Assembly (NCBI GenBank): GCA_016713235.1
Contig: JADJPN010000004.1
Location: 314,253-378,252 of the forward strand
Reading direction: 5' to 3'
Source: Hyphomicrobiales bacterium
Lineage (GTDB): Bacteria; Pseudomonadota; Alphaproteobacteria; Rhizobiales; Xanthobacteraceae
DNA: 64,000 bases
Below are positions 16,183-24,533 of this stretch, piece by piece. The notes under the pieces were generated by a model. It saw only the letters and a program-made list of their open reading frames with translations. It did no database searches and had not been told where the DNA came from. Every line of letters starts with the position of its first letter. Positions within the stretch are counted from its first letter, which is position 1. The position numbers and the translations under genes were made by a program.

Positions 16183-19058
16183 TCAGGTCGCGGGCGTACT
16201 CGCCGGTGCCGGACGCGCGCTGGCGCGGTCCGTGACCTCCGGCGAAATCAAACGCCGCGCTTCTTCCGCTGTCATCGGTTCGCCAAAGGCAAAGCCCTGC
16301 ACGTATTCGCAGCCGATCTGATAGAGCTCGACCGCATCCGAATCCGTCTCCGCGCCTTCCGCCACGACGTCCATGCCGAGATCATGCGCAAGCTGTACGA
16401 TGGAGCGCAGGATCACGGGCCGCGCACCGCGCTTGCCGCCGGAGCCCTTCACGAACTGCTGGTCGATCTTGATGGTGTCGAACGGGAAACGCTGCAAATA
16501 AGCGAGTGACGAATAGCCGGTGCCGAAGTCGTCAAGCGAGAGGCCAGCGCCAAGTTCGCGGATCTTCTGCAACATCTGCGCGGCAAGCTCTGGATTTTCC
16601 ATCACGAGCGACTCGGTCAATTCCAGCTTGAGCGAGCCGGGTGCGAGCGTATGACGCGAGAGCACGCTCTTCACGTCCTGGATGAGATCGTGGCGCATCA
16701 ATTGCCGCGAGGAAATGTTGACGCTCAGAAAGAGCGGATTGTTTCCGCGTATCGCCCGCTGCCATAGCGCGAGCTGGCGCGCGGAGCGGTCCAGCACGAA
16801 GCGGCCGATCTCGATGATCAGGCCGGTTTCTTCCGCAATCGGAATGAATTCGGCGGGGCCGAGCCGGCCGAGCTTGGGGTGGTTCCAGCGCAGCAGCGAC
16901 TCGAAACCAGCGATGCGGCGATCCTCGAGCCGGACGATCGGCTGGTACATGATGATAATTTCGTCCTTCTCGAGTGCGCGGCGCAGATCGGACTCGAGCG
17001 AAATCCGGTCGATCTTGTCGTTGCGCATCGAGGGCTTGAAGACTTCGATGCGGTCGTTGCCGGCCTGCTTCGCGGCGTGCATCGCAAGCTCTGCGTTCTT
17101 CAGGATTTCCGCCCGCTCCCTGGTCTCGCCGTCCACAAGCGCAAGGCCGATCGAAGCGGTCAGAAATATCTGGCGCTCGCCGAAACCGATCGGTGCGCGG
17201 ACGCTTCTGCGGATCGTGTCGGCAAAGGCGGTGATGCGGTCGGGTTCGCGCTCGGACAGAAGAATGATCGCAAACTGATCGCCCGCGACGCGCGCGAGCG
17301 TGTCTTGCGGCTTGAGAAGCCGGCTGAGGCGGCGGCTGACGGTGAGGAGAATCGAGTCGCCCGCCGCGGTGCCGACCGAAGTGTTGAGCTGCTTGAAGCG
17401 GTCGAGATCGACGATGATCAGCGTCGGCCGGATCTTCTCGTCGGTTTTTGCGAAGTTGATCGCGGCGTCGAGGCGATCGAGGAAAAGCTCGCGGTTCGGC
17501 AGACCGGTCAGATTGTCATGCACCGCGTCCTGCAAGAGCCGCTCCTCGGCGACCTTCAGTTCCGTAATGTCGTTCATGGTGCCGACGACGCGCAGTACTT
17601 CGCCGTCGGTACCGACCACGGGACGGGCGCGGAGCGAGAACCAGAAATAATGCCCGTCCTCGGTTTTCAATCGTAGCGACTGGATGATGCGGCCGCGGCG
17701 CTGATCGAGAATGGCGTCGAGCGCGAGCCGGATGCGGTCGCGGTCGGAGGGGTGAACGAATTCGAGCCAGGCTTGCGCTTCGGTTTCCATCGCGCCGCGC
17801 TTGAAGCCGAGGATCAGCTCCGCTTCGGGGCTGACGAAAATCCGGTCGCGGATCACGTCCCAATCCCAGACCACTTCGCCCGCGCCGGTCACGGCGAGCG
17901 CGCGCCGCTCGACGTCGCTCATCAAGCCTTCGGCGGAAACGCCGGCAAAAGCATGCTGCATGACGGTAAAGCCGATCAGCATCACGATCAGCTCGAGGCC
18001 GCCGAGCAGCGCGGGCGCGGCGAGGTCGTTGGTGATCGCGCCGGCAACGACAAAGCCCGCGGCAAGTACCCATACCGTGAGCAGGAACCAGGTCGGGATC
18101 AGAAGCACGGCGCGGTCAAAACCGTGCGTCGAAAGATAAAGCACGAGGCCAAAGCCCGCGAAGGTCACGACAAGAAGAGACAGGCGCGCGATGCCCGCTG
18201 CGATCGCCGGATCGAACAATGCGAGCCCGACAAGCGCCGACAGGAAGACGAGCCAGACGGCTGCGGCTTGCGAATAGCGCACGTTCCAGCGGCCGAGATT
18301 GAGATAGGCGAACAGGAACACGACCAGCGTCGCGGCAAGGATCGCTTCGCCGGAGCGCGCCAGAATTGTTCGGCGGCCGGCGAGAGCGCAAACACTTTGG
18401 CTAGGAAATTGAAGTCGATGCAGATATAGGCGAGCACCGCCCAGGCCAGCGCGGCCGCGGCGGGAAACATCAGGCTGCCTTTGACGACGAAGAGAATCGT
18501 CAGGAACAGCGCGAGCAAGCCGGCAACGCCGATGACGATGCCGTTGTAGAGCGTGAAGGAGCTGACCTTCGCTTCATAGGCGCGCGGCTCCCATAAGCGC
18601 AGTTGCGGCAGTTGGGCGGAAGAAAGCTCGACGACAAACGTAACGGTCGAGCCGGGATCCATCGTGATCAGATAGACCGAAGCGTCCGAAGCATTCTGCC
18701 GGTCGGGACGGAAGCCCTGGCTCGGCGTGAGGTTGACGATGCGCGCCGCGCCGAGATCCGGCCAGAACAGCCCGGAGCCCGACATCAGATAGTTCGGTGC
18801 GACCAGCAGCCGGTCGAGCTGTTCGTCGGTGTTGTTGGAGAGCGCGAACACCGCCCAGTGCGTGATGCCGCTCGCGTTACGCGCACGGACTTCGATGCGG
18901 CGGACGATGCCATCCGCACCTGGTGCCGTTGAAACTTGCAGGCGGTCGCCTTCGGTGGTGTGCCGCTCCGCCGCGGGCATCAGATCGAGCGCGGGCGTAT
19001 TCGGGCGGATGATGACGGCTTCCACGGCGCGCACGGGCGCAAAGCTCGCGGAAACCAC
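16183..19058 (-). CDS. Membrane sensor with PAS, degenerate GGDEF and EAL domains, frameshifted
   Basis: A cyclic-di-GMP protein of about 958 aa after repair. In order it has an exported N-terminal region, a 7TM-DISM-like bundle, a PAS domain (WDWDVIRDRIFVSPEAELIL), a GGDEF domain whose signature reads AGDQF, and an EAL domain with GFESLLRWNHP and DDFGTGYSSLAYL intact. The cyclase is therefore probably inactive and the phosphodiesterase active. Two frames meet at 18353-18361 (…AEQFWRA, then SGEAILAATLVVFLFAYLNL), needing one extra base in a GCGCGC tract. The start is uncertain: GTG at 19058 is used, but hydrophobic coding continues upstream to an ATT at 19100 preceded by GGAGG, which would complete a signal peptide. 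Confidence 0.8.
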
Positions 19059-19221
19059 AAGCAGAACGCAGCACGCAAAGAGAACTTTCCGAACCGCAAT
19101 TCGGACCCTCCGGGACTAGTACCGGGCCCGGAACCCCCTCCTGGCCGCTTTCAGGAGTCGCCGCCACGTGCGGCGGCGGCAAGGCAAGGCGCGGAACCCG
19201 CGTTAACCATGCCCGCGCGAG

Positions 19222-20217
19222 TCAGGCCGTCAGCACGATCTTGCCGACATGACTGGAGGATTCCATGCGCGCATGGGCCTTGTTGGCTTCGGCCAGCGGG
19301 AAGGTCGAGTCGATCACGGGTTTGATCTTGCCCTGATCCAAGAGGGGCCAGACCTTCGCGCGGAGCGCGTCGGCGATCGCGGCCTTGTCGGCGACCGGAC
19401 GCGGGCGCAGCGTGGAGCCGGTGAACGTCAGACGCTTCTGCATGACCTTCAGAATGTTCAACTCGACCTTGAAGCCTTTCTGGGTCGCGATCTGCACGAT
19501 ACGGCCTTCGACCGCCGCGGCATCGAGATTGCGATCGAAATAATCGCCGCCGACCATGTCGATGATCAGATTGGCGCCCTTGCCGCCGGTATGCTCTTTG
19601 GTGAGCGCGACGAAATCCTGCGTCTTGTAATCTATCGCGAAGTCGGCGCCGAGTTTCAGGCAGGCATCGGTCTTTTCTTTCGAGCCGGCGGTGGCGATCG
19701 CTTTTGCGCCAAACGCTTTCGCGAGCATGATCGCGGTCGTGCCGATGCCGCTGGTGCCGCCATGAATGAGCATGGTCTCACCGGCTTTCAAGCCGCCGCG
19801 CTCGAAGACGTTGTGCCAGACGGTGAAGAAGGTTTCCGGCAATGCCGCGGCTTCCTCGAAGGAAAAACCTTTCGGCACGGGAAGCGCGTTCGTTTCATCG
19901 ACCAGCGCATATTCGGCGTAACCACCGCCGGGAAGGAGCGCGCAGACTTTGTCGCCCGCTTTCCAGCGCGTGGCTTTCGCGCCGACGCTTACTACTTCGC
20001 CCGCGACCTCAAGCCCCGGATAATCCGGTGCGCCCGGCGGCGGCGGATACTTGCCCTGCCGCTGCATTACGTCGGGCCGGTTCACGCCGGCTGCGCGCAC
20101 GCGAATGAGAATCTCGGTGTCCGCGGGTTTCGGCACATCGCGGGTTTGCGGCTTCAGCACGTCCGGATCGCCGGGGCTAGTTATCGCAATCACGGTCATC
20201 TTGTCGGGCAGGGACAT
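19222..20217 (-). CDS. NAD(P)H-quinone oxidoreductase (zinc-free MDR family)
   Basis: A 331-aa medium-chain reductase of the QOR type, transferring electrons from NAD(P)H to quinones or related carbonyls. The GroES-like N-domain has GVNRPDVMQRQGKYPPPPG and the Rossmann domain has HGGTSGIGTTAIMLAKAFG. Zinc-binding cysteines of alcohol dehydrogenases are absent. The ATG at 20217 (MSLPDKMTVIAIT) is preferred to one 60 bp upstream; MTVIAIT at 20199 is also possible. It is divergent from the DUF1192 gene, a pairing common in this order. Confidence 0.88.
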   Translation of the reverse strand: MSLPDKMTVIAITSPGDPDVLKPQTRDVPKPADTEILIRVRAAGVNRPDVMQRQGKYPPPPGAPDYPGLEVAGEVVSVGAKATRWKAGDKVCALLPGGGYAEYALVDETNALPVPKGFSFEEAAALPETFFTVWHNVFERGGLKAGETMLIHGGTSGIGTTAIMLAKAFGAKAIATAGSKEKTDACLKLGADFAIDYKTQDFVALTKEHTGGKGANLIIDMVGGDYFDRNLDAAAVEGRIVQIATQKGFKVELNILKVMQKRLTFTGSTLRPRPVADKAAIADALRAKVWPLLDQGKIKPVIDSTFPLAEANKAHARMESSSHVGKIVLTA

Positions 20218-20321
20218 CGCTTGCTCCAGAATTTCTCGCAAATTCTCTAAGGGCTGCGGCGGGTCATGACAATCCACGCCCGGCCCCGCTACATTGGGGT
20301 CCCGTAAGCCGGAAGGAAGCG

Positions 20322-20513
20322 ATGAAACTGGAAGACGATGACCGCCCCAAGAAGAAGATCGCGCATGAAATCGGCGCGGACCTGTCGTTGATTTCGGTCG
20401 AGGAACTGCGCGAACGCGTAGCGCTCCTGCAAGAAGAGATAGCGCGGCTGGAAGCCGACATGACGAAGAAACAGGCTTCGAAGTCGGCGGCGGACGCCTT
20501 CTTCAAGCGTTGA
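20322..20513 (+). CDS. DUF1192 family protein
   Basis: A 63-aa small protein of the DUF1192 family, unknown function. The acidic N-terminus MKLEDDDRPKKK is followed by the conserved core LISVEELRERVALLQEEIAR, an amphipathic coiled-coil helix, ending in AADAFFKR. An AGGAAG ribosome-binding site precedes the ATG. It is followed by the CtrA box and candidate sRNA described next. Confidence 0.85.
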   Translation: MKLEDDDRPKKKIAHEIGADLSLISVEELRERVALLQEEIARLEADMTKKQASKSAADAFFKR

Positions 20514-20534
20514 AATTCAGACGATTTTTACGAA

Positions 20535-20549
20535 TTAACTACTTGTTAA
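20535..20549 (+). promoter_or_regulatory. CtrA-binding box (TTAA-N7-TTAA)
   Basis: TTAA-CTACTTG-TTAA is an exact match to the full CtrA consensus. It lies in the DUF1192-rcdA gap, about 24-36 bases before the predicted 5' end of the hairpin array at 20571, which is where activating CtrA boxes sit. RcdA is reported to be CtrA-controlled in Caulobacter, so the box is biologically plausible. Confidence 0.7.
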
Positions 20550-20570
20550 GGTTTCGAGATCACTATCGAA

Positions 20571-20666
20571 TTGTCCAGCTTCTGGACGTCGAGTGGCTCC
20601 TGTCCACTCTGTTTGACGCCTCCCTGTGAACAGACTTCAGAGCCGCTTTTTAGCGGCTCTTTTTTT
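20571..20666 (+). ncRNA. Candidate CtrA-driven small RNA with anti-SD loops
   Basis: Four consecutive hairpins are seen. H1: GTCCAG-CTT-CTGGAC (20573-20587). H2: GAGTGG / CCACTC with loop CTCCTGT (20591-20609). H3: CTGTT / AACAG with a loop containing GCCTCCC (20609-20633). H4: AGAGCCGCT / AGCGGCTCT followed by T7 (20639-20666), an intrinsic terminator. The CtrA box upstream is at promoter distance. CUCCU and CCUCCC loops are typical of alphaproteobacterial trans-acting sRNAs that pair with ribosome-binding sites. The alternative is an attenuated leader of rcdA. I do not recognise a named RNA family. Confidence 0.55.
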
Positions 20667-20769
20667 GTCCCGATTTTGCACAGTGTGGACGGCGCGCAAC
20701 TTGCAAAGAACTTTCGGAAAGCGCGGCGGGCTGACTTTTGATCGCGGCGCGCAATGCGCTAAAGATGAG

Positions 20770-20791
20770 CCCGGCACGCGGACGTGCCGGG
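20770..20791 (+). promoter_or_regulatory. Hairpin over the rcdA ribosome-binding site
   Basis: The stem CCCGGCACG / CGTGCCGGG with loop CGGA (20770-20791) ends inside the G-rich ribosome-binding stretch (GGGGGAAAG), 8 bases before the rcdA ATG. If formed it would limit ribosome access. Confidence 0.45.
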
Positions 20792-20798
20792 GGAAAGA

Positions 20799-21320
20799 AT
20801 GTCCGACGCAATCGAGAAAAGAGACCGTCCAGTGCATCTTGCCGCGCGCATGGTGCAGGGCGAGCAGTTCAGCACGCTGTTTCGCGAGGGCATGGCTTTG
20901 GTCGAAGCGACCGCCGCTTACCTCGACGGGCCGGGGCGCACCGAAGCCAAAACGCTCGCGCGGCCAGCGGCACTTGCTTATGCGACCGAGTCGATGCGCC
21001 TCACCACGCGGCTCATGCAGATCGCCTCATGGCTGCTGTTGCAGCGTGCGGTGAACGAAGGCGAACTGACCTTCGATCAGGCAAAATCCGAAAAGACCAA
21101 AGTGAAGCTTTCGGTGTGGGATTCCTCGCACGAAGAATCCATGGCCTCGCTGCCCAAGCGTTTGCAGGGTTTGATCGAGACTTCGCGGATGCTGCATGAA
21201 CAAGTGCTGCGGCTCGATCAGCTTATTTACAACGCGCAAGCGCCGGAAAAGATCGAGGCGGAGAATCCGGTCGAAGCGCAGATCGGGCTATTGCGGGCGG
21301 CGTTCGACACCAAGCCGTAA
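20799..21320 (+). CDS. rcdA: Protease adaptor protein RcdA (DUF1465)
   Basis: A 173-aa member of DUF1465, the family of Caulobacter RcdA. That adaptor delivers substrates including the cell-cycle regulator CtrA to ClpXP. The motif YATESMRLTTRLMQIASWLL and the segment LSVWDSSHEESMASLPKRLQ are characteristic. The all-helical prediction fits the three-helix-bundle fold. The ATG at 20799 follows a G-rich ribosome-binding site sitting in a hairpin. An upstream CtrA box (20535) would close a feedback loop, although an intrinsic terminator stands between box and gene. Confidence 0.88.
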   Translation: MSDAIEKRDRPVHLAARMVQGEQFSTLFREGMALVEATAAYLDGPGRTEAKTLARPAALAYATESMRLTTRLMQIASWLLLQRAVNEGELTFDQAKSEKTKVKLSVWDSSHEESMASLPKRLQGLIETSRMLHEQVLRLDQLIYNAQAPEKIEAENPVEAQIGLLRAAFDTKP

Positions 21321-21339
21321 ATCTGTCCGGCTCATAAGC

Positions 21340-21369
21340 AAAAACCCCGCAGTCGCCCGCGGGGTTTTG
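21340..21369. terminator. Bidirectional terminator between rcdA and rpmE
   Basis: The stem AAAACCCCGC / GCGGGGTTTT with an 8-base loop lies between the convergent rcdA and rpmE. A-tracts on one side and T-tracts on the other allow it to act on both strands. Confidence 0.88.
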
Positions 21370-21393
21370 TGTCTTGAAGCAGCGAACGAGCGC

Positions 21394-21630
21394 TTACTTC
21401 TTTTCTTTCGCGGCGCCGATGGAGCCGAACTTGTTCTTGAAGCGCGACAGACGGCCGCCGCGGTCGAGCAGCTGCTGCGAACCGCCGGTCCAGGCCGGGT
21501 GCGTCTTCGGATCGATATCGAGATTGAGGGTGTCGCCCTCCTTGCCCCAGGTCGAGCGCGTCGTGTATTCCGAGCCATCCGTCATCACGACCTTGATCGT
21601 GTGATAGTTGGGGTGAATGCCTTCTTTCAT
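21394..21630 (-). CDS. rpmE: 50S ribosomal protein L31
   Basis: L31 of the large ribosomal subunit, 78 aa, starting MKEGIHPNYH at 21630. It lacks the CxxC zinc ligands found in enteric L31, as is usual in alphaproteobacterial L31. The core is KTHPAWTGGSQQ and it ends in a basic tail. An upstream start at 21669 adds residues without similarity and is rejected. It is divergent from the ABC transporter gene by 98 bp. Confidence 0.93.
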   Translation of the reverse strand: MKEGIHPNYHTIKVVMTDGSEYTTRSTWGKEGDTLNLDIDPKTHPAWTGGSQQLLDRGGRLSRFKNKFGSIGAAKEKK

Positions 21631-21728
21631 CGCAAAATCCTCTGCCTTCTCGCGGGGCCCGGGGGGCACGCGCCGGTCGATCTAATCAAGCCCTGCTGAT
21701 TGGCGGGCGATATAGCCGAGAGCCTCCC

Positions 21729-23531
21729 GTGACTCAAGCCGAGCTTCGGACGCCGCCAAAAGAGCCTGAAAACGGCGGGAAACCCCGGTTTCGGCCGCTT
21801 CTGGCGCTGATGCCATACGTCCTGCGCTATCCGGGCTGGTTCCTGGCTGCGCTGGCTGCGCTTTTTGTCGCGGCGCTGGCAACGCTTGCGATCCCGCTCG
21901 CCGTGCGGCGGATGATCGACCTCGGCTTTGCCGCCGATGCCGGCGGGAAGATCGACCAATATTTCCTCGCGATCCTTGGCGTCGTTTCCGTGCTCGCGCT
22001 CGCGAGCGCCGCCCGCTACTTCCTGGTCACCACGATCGGGGAGCGCGTGGTCGCGGATCTGCGCAGCGCCGTGTTCGCGAGGATCGTGTCGCTCGACACC
22101 GGCTTCTTCGATAGCGCGCGCGCTGGCGAGATCAGTTCGCGGCTCACTGCCGACACCGTGCAGATCAAATCGGCGGTCGGATCTTCGGCTTCGGTGGCGC
22201 TGCGCAATGTGCTGCTCCTGTTCGGTGCGGCGGCGATGATGGTGATCACGAGCCCGAAGCTGTCCTTGCTTGTGCTGATCGCCATTCCCGCGGTCATGCT
22301 GCCGTTGTTCGGCTTTGGCCGCGCCGTGCGCAGGCGTTCAAGGCTGGCGCAGGACAAGCTCGCGGACGCGACGGCCTTCGCGGTCGAAGCGATCAGTGCG
22401 GTGCGCACGGTGCAGGCGATGACAGCGGAAGAGACGGCAAGAGCGCGCTTCGGCGCGGCCGTAGAAGAAGCTTTCGTTGCTGCGCGGGATGCGACGCGCT
22501 CGCGCTCGTTTCTGACCGCGATCGCAATCTTTCTCGCGTTCGCTTCCGTCGGGTTGGTTTTGTGGTCGGGTGCGCAAAGCGTGCTTGCCGGACAAATGTC
22601 GCCGGGTACGCTCGGCCAGTTCGTGCTCTACGCAGTCTTCGCGGCCGGTGCGCTGGGCGCGCTTGCCGAAGTAGGCGGCGAGATTTCGCAAACGGCGGGT
22701 GCTGCGGAGCGGATCGTTGAGCTTCTGCACATCGAACCCGCGATCAAGGCGCCGGCTTTGCCGCTCGCACTACCCGAGAAACCGCGCGGCGAAGTGCGCT
22801 TCGATCAAGTTTCCTACGCCTATCCGTCGCTGCCGGATGCGCCGGTATTGAACGACGTCAGTTTCGTGGCCGCGCCGGGCGAGCGCATCGCCATCGTGGG
22901 CCCGTCTGGCGCGGGCAAAAGCACGATCTTTCATCTTCTGCTGCGTTTCGACGATCCGAAGGCGGGAAATATTTTCTTTGATGGCGTCGAACTTGCGAAA
23001 GCCGATCCGAGAGAAGTACGCAAGAACATCGCGCTGGTGCCGCAGGAGCCCGCGATCTTCGCGGCCTCGATCGCCGACAATATCCGCTATGGCAAACCGG
23101 GCGCGAGCGACGAAGCGGTGAGGCGGGCTGCCGAAACCGCGCTGGTCGACGAATTCGTGCGTAACTTGCCGGACGGCTACGCCACGCCGGTCGGCGAGCG
23201 CGGGGTGACGCTTTCGGGCGGGCAGCGCCAGCGGCTCGCGATTGCGCGGGCGGTGCTGCGGGACGCGCCTGTTTTGCTGCTCGATGAAGCGACTTCGGCG
23301 CTGGACGCGGAGAGCGAAGCGCTGGTGCAGCAGGCGCTGGAGCGGATCATGGAAGGGCGCACGTCGCTCGTGATCGCGCACCGGCTCGCGACGGTGCTGA
23401 GCGCGGACCGCATCATCGTGCTGCAAAAAGGCCGCGTGGTCGAAGAGGGCGTGCATGCGAAGCTCACCGCGAACGGCGGGCTCTATTCGCGGCTGGCGGC
23501 ATTGCCGTTCGGCGAAATCAGCGCTCGGTGA
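21729..23531 (+). CDS. ABC exporter, fused membrane and ATPase domains (MsbA/MDR-like)
   Basis: A 600-aa half-transporter. Residues about 30-320 hold a six-helix ABC membrane domain, and residues about 360-600 the nucleotide-binding domain. The latter has Walker A GPSGAGKST, signature LSGGQRQR, Walker B VLLLDEATS and an H-loop IAHRLAT. It works as a homodimer or with a partner at the inner membrane. It resembles lipid A/multidrug exporters of the ABCB type; the cargo is not deducible. Its last 14 bp overlap the convergent OmpA-family gene. Confidence 0.9.
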   Translation: MTQAELRTPPKEPENGGKPRFRPLLALMPYVLRYPGWFLAALAALFVAALATLAIPLAVRRMIDLGFAADAGGKIDQYFLAILGVVSVLALASAARYFLVTTIGERVVADLRSAVFARIVSLDTGFFDSARAGEISSRLTADTVQIKSAVGSSASVALRNVLLLFGAAAMMVITSPKLSLLVLIAIPAVMLPLFGFGRAVRRRSRLAQDKLADATAFAVEAISAVRTVQAMTAEETARARFGAAVEEAFVAARDATRSRSFLTAIAIFLAFASVGLVLWSGAQSVLAGQMSPGTLGQFVLYAVFAAGALGALAEVGGEISQTAGAAERIVELLHIEPAIKAPALPLALPEKPRGEVRFDQVSYAYPSLPDAPVLNDVSFVAAPGERIAIVGPSGAGKSTIFHLLLRFDDPKAGNIFFDGVELAKADPREVRKNIALVPQEPAIFAASIADNIRYGKPGASDEAVRRAAETALVDEFVRNLPDGYATPVGERGVTLSGGQRQRLAIARAVLRDAPVLLLDEATSALDAESEALVQQALERIMEGRTSLVIAHRLATVLSADRIIVLQKGRVVEEGVHAKLTANGGLYSRLAALPFGEISAR

Positions 23532-24531
23532 TTTTCAGCTCGATACGCCGGTTGCGGCGGTAGGCATCGTCGTTGCTCGCCGGATCGATCGGCTGAAATT
23601 CGCCAAAGCCCGCGGCAACCAGACGATCAGGCGAAAGGCCCTTGGTCGTCAGATATTTCACGACCGAAATCGCGCGGGAAGCCGATAGCTCCCAGTTCGA
23701 AGGAAAGCGCGCATTCGAAATCGGCCGCGTGTCGGTGTGGCCGTCCACGCGCAAGACCCAGGGAATGTCTTTCGGAATCTTGTTGCCAAGTTCGAGCAGC
23801 GCCGCCGCGAGCTTGTCGAGCTCGGGGGAGGCGCTCTCTTTCAATTCCGCGGAGCCCGGATCGAAGAAGACTTCCGACTGAAATACGAAGCGGTCGCCGA
23901 CGATGCGGATGTCGGCGCGGTTGCCGAGAATTTCGCGAAGACGACCGAAGAAATCCGAGCGGTAACGGTTCAGTTCCTGCACGCGTTGCGCGAGCGCGAC
24001 GTTCAGGCGCGAGCCGAGATCGGAAATCTTGGTCTGACTTTCTTTCTCTTTTCTCTCGGAGGCTTCCAGCGCAGCTTCCAGCGCTGCGATCTGGCGGCGG
24101 AGCGCGGCAAGCTGCTGGTTGAGCAGGGAGATTTGCGAAATCTGCTGGCTGCTCATTTTCTTCTCAGCTTCGAGATCCGAGGCGAGCGACTGGATCTGGT
24201 TCTTGGCGTCGCCGGCCGCCGTGCTGTCGCCGCGCAGCTTATCGCGCTCGGCTTCGGCGTTGCGCAAGGTCGCGCGCAGGCCCGAAAGCTGCTCCTCTAG
24301 CGACGCCGAGGTGGAGCGCTCTAGCGCCAAGAGGTCGGCGAGCTGTTTCAATTGCACCGTGATGCGCGAAAGCTGATCCTGTTTGCCTGCGATTTCACGG
24401 CTCAGGAAAAACTGCGCGACCATGAAGATCGAAATCAGGAAGATGAATACGAGCAGGAGCGTCGAAAGCGCGTCGACGAAGCCCGGCCAGTAATCGATCC
24501 TGCGGTCGGCGCGTGCGCGGCCCAGAGCCAT
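23518..24531 (-). CDS. Peptidoglycan-binding OmpA/MotB-family protein
   Basis: A 337-aa protein with one N-terminal membrane helix (FVDALSTLLLVFIFLISIFMV), a coiled coil of about 130 residues (about 50-180), and a C-terminal OmpA-like domain (RVDGHTDTRPISN, YRRNRRIELKI) that binds peptidoglycan. Together with the MotA/TolQ-like gene 2 bp upstream it forms a proton-channel motor pair anchored to the cell wall. No flagellar or chemotaxis genes are nearby. Such pairs are conserved in rhizobial relatives with unknown function; the anti-phage ZorAB pair has a similar layout, but the ZorC/D/E partners are absent. Confidence 0.82.
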   Translation of the reverse strand: MALGRARADRRIDYWPGFVDALSTLLLVFIFLISIFMVAQFFLSREIAGKQDQLSRITVQLKQLADLLALERSTSASLEEQLSGLRATLRNAEAERDKLRGDSTAAGDAKNQIQSLASDLEAEKKMSSQQISQISLLNQQLAALRRQIAALEAALEASERKEKESQTKISDLGSRLNVALAQRVQELNRYRSDFFGRLREILGNRADIRIVGDRFVFQSEVFFDPGSAELKESASPELDKLAAALLELGNKIPKDIPWVLRVDGHTDTRPISNARFPSNWELSASRAISVVKYLTTKGLSPDRLVAAGFGEFQPIDPASNDDAYRRNRRIELKITER

Positions 24532-24533
24532 GA

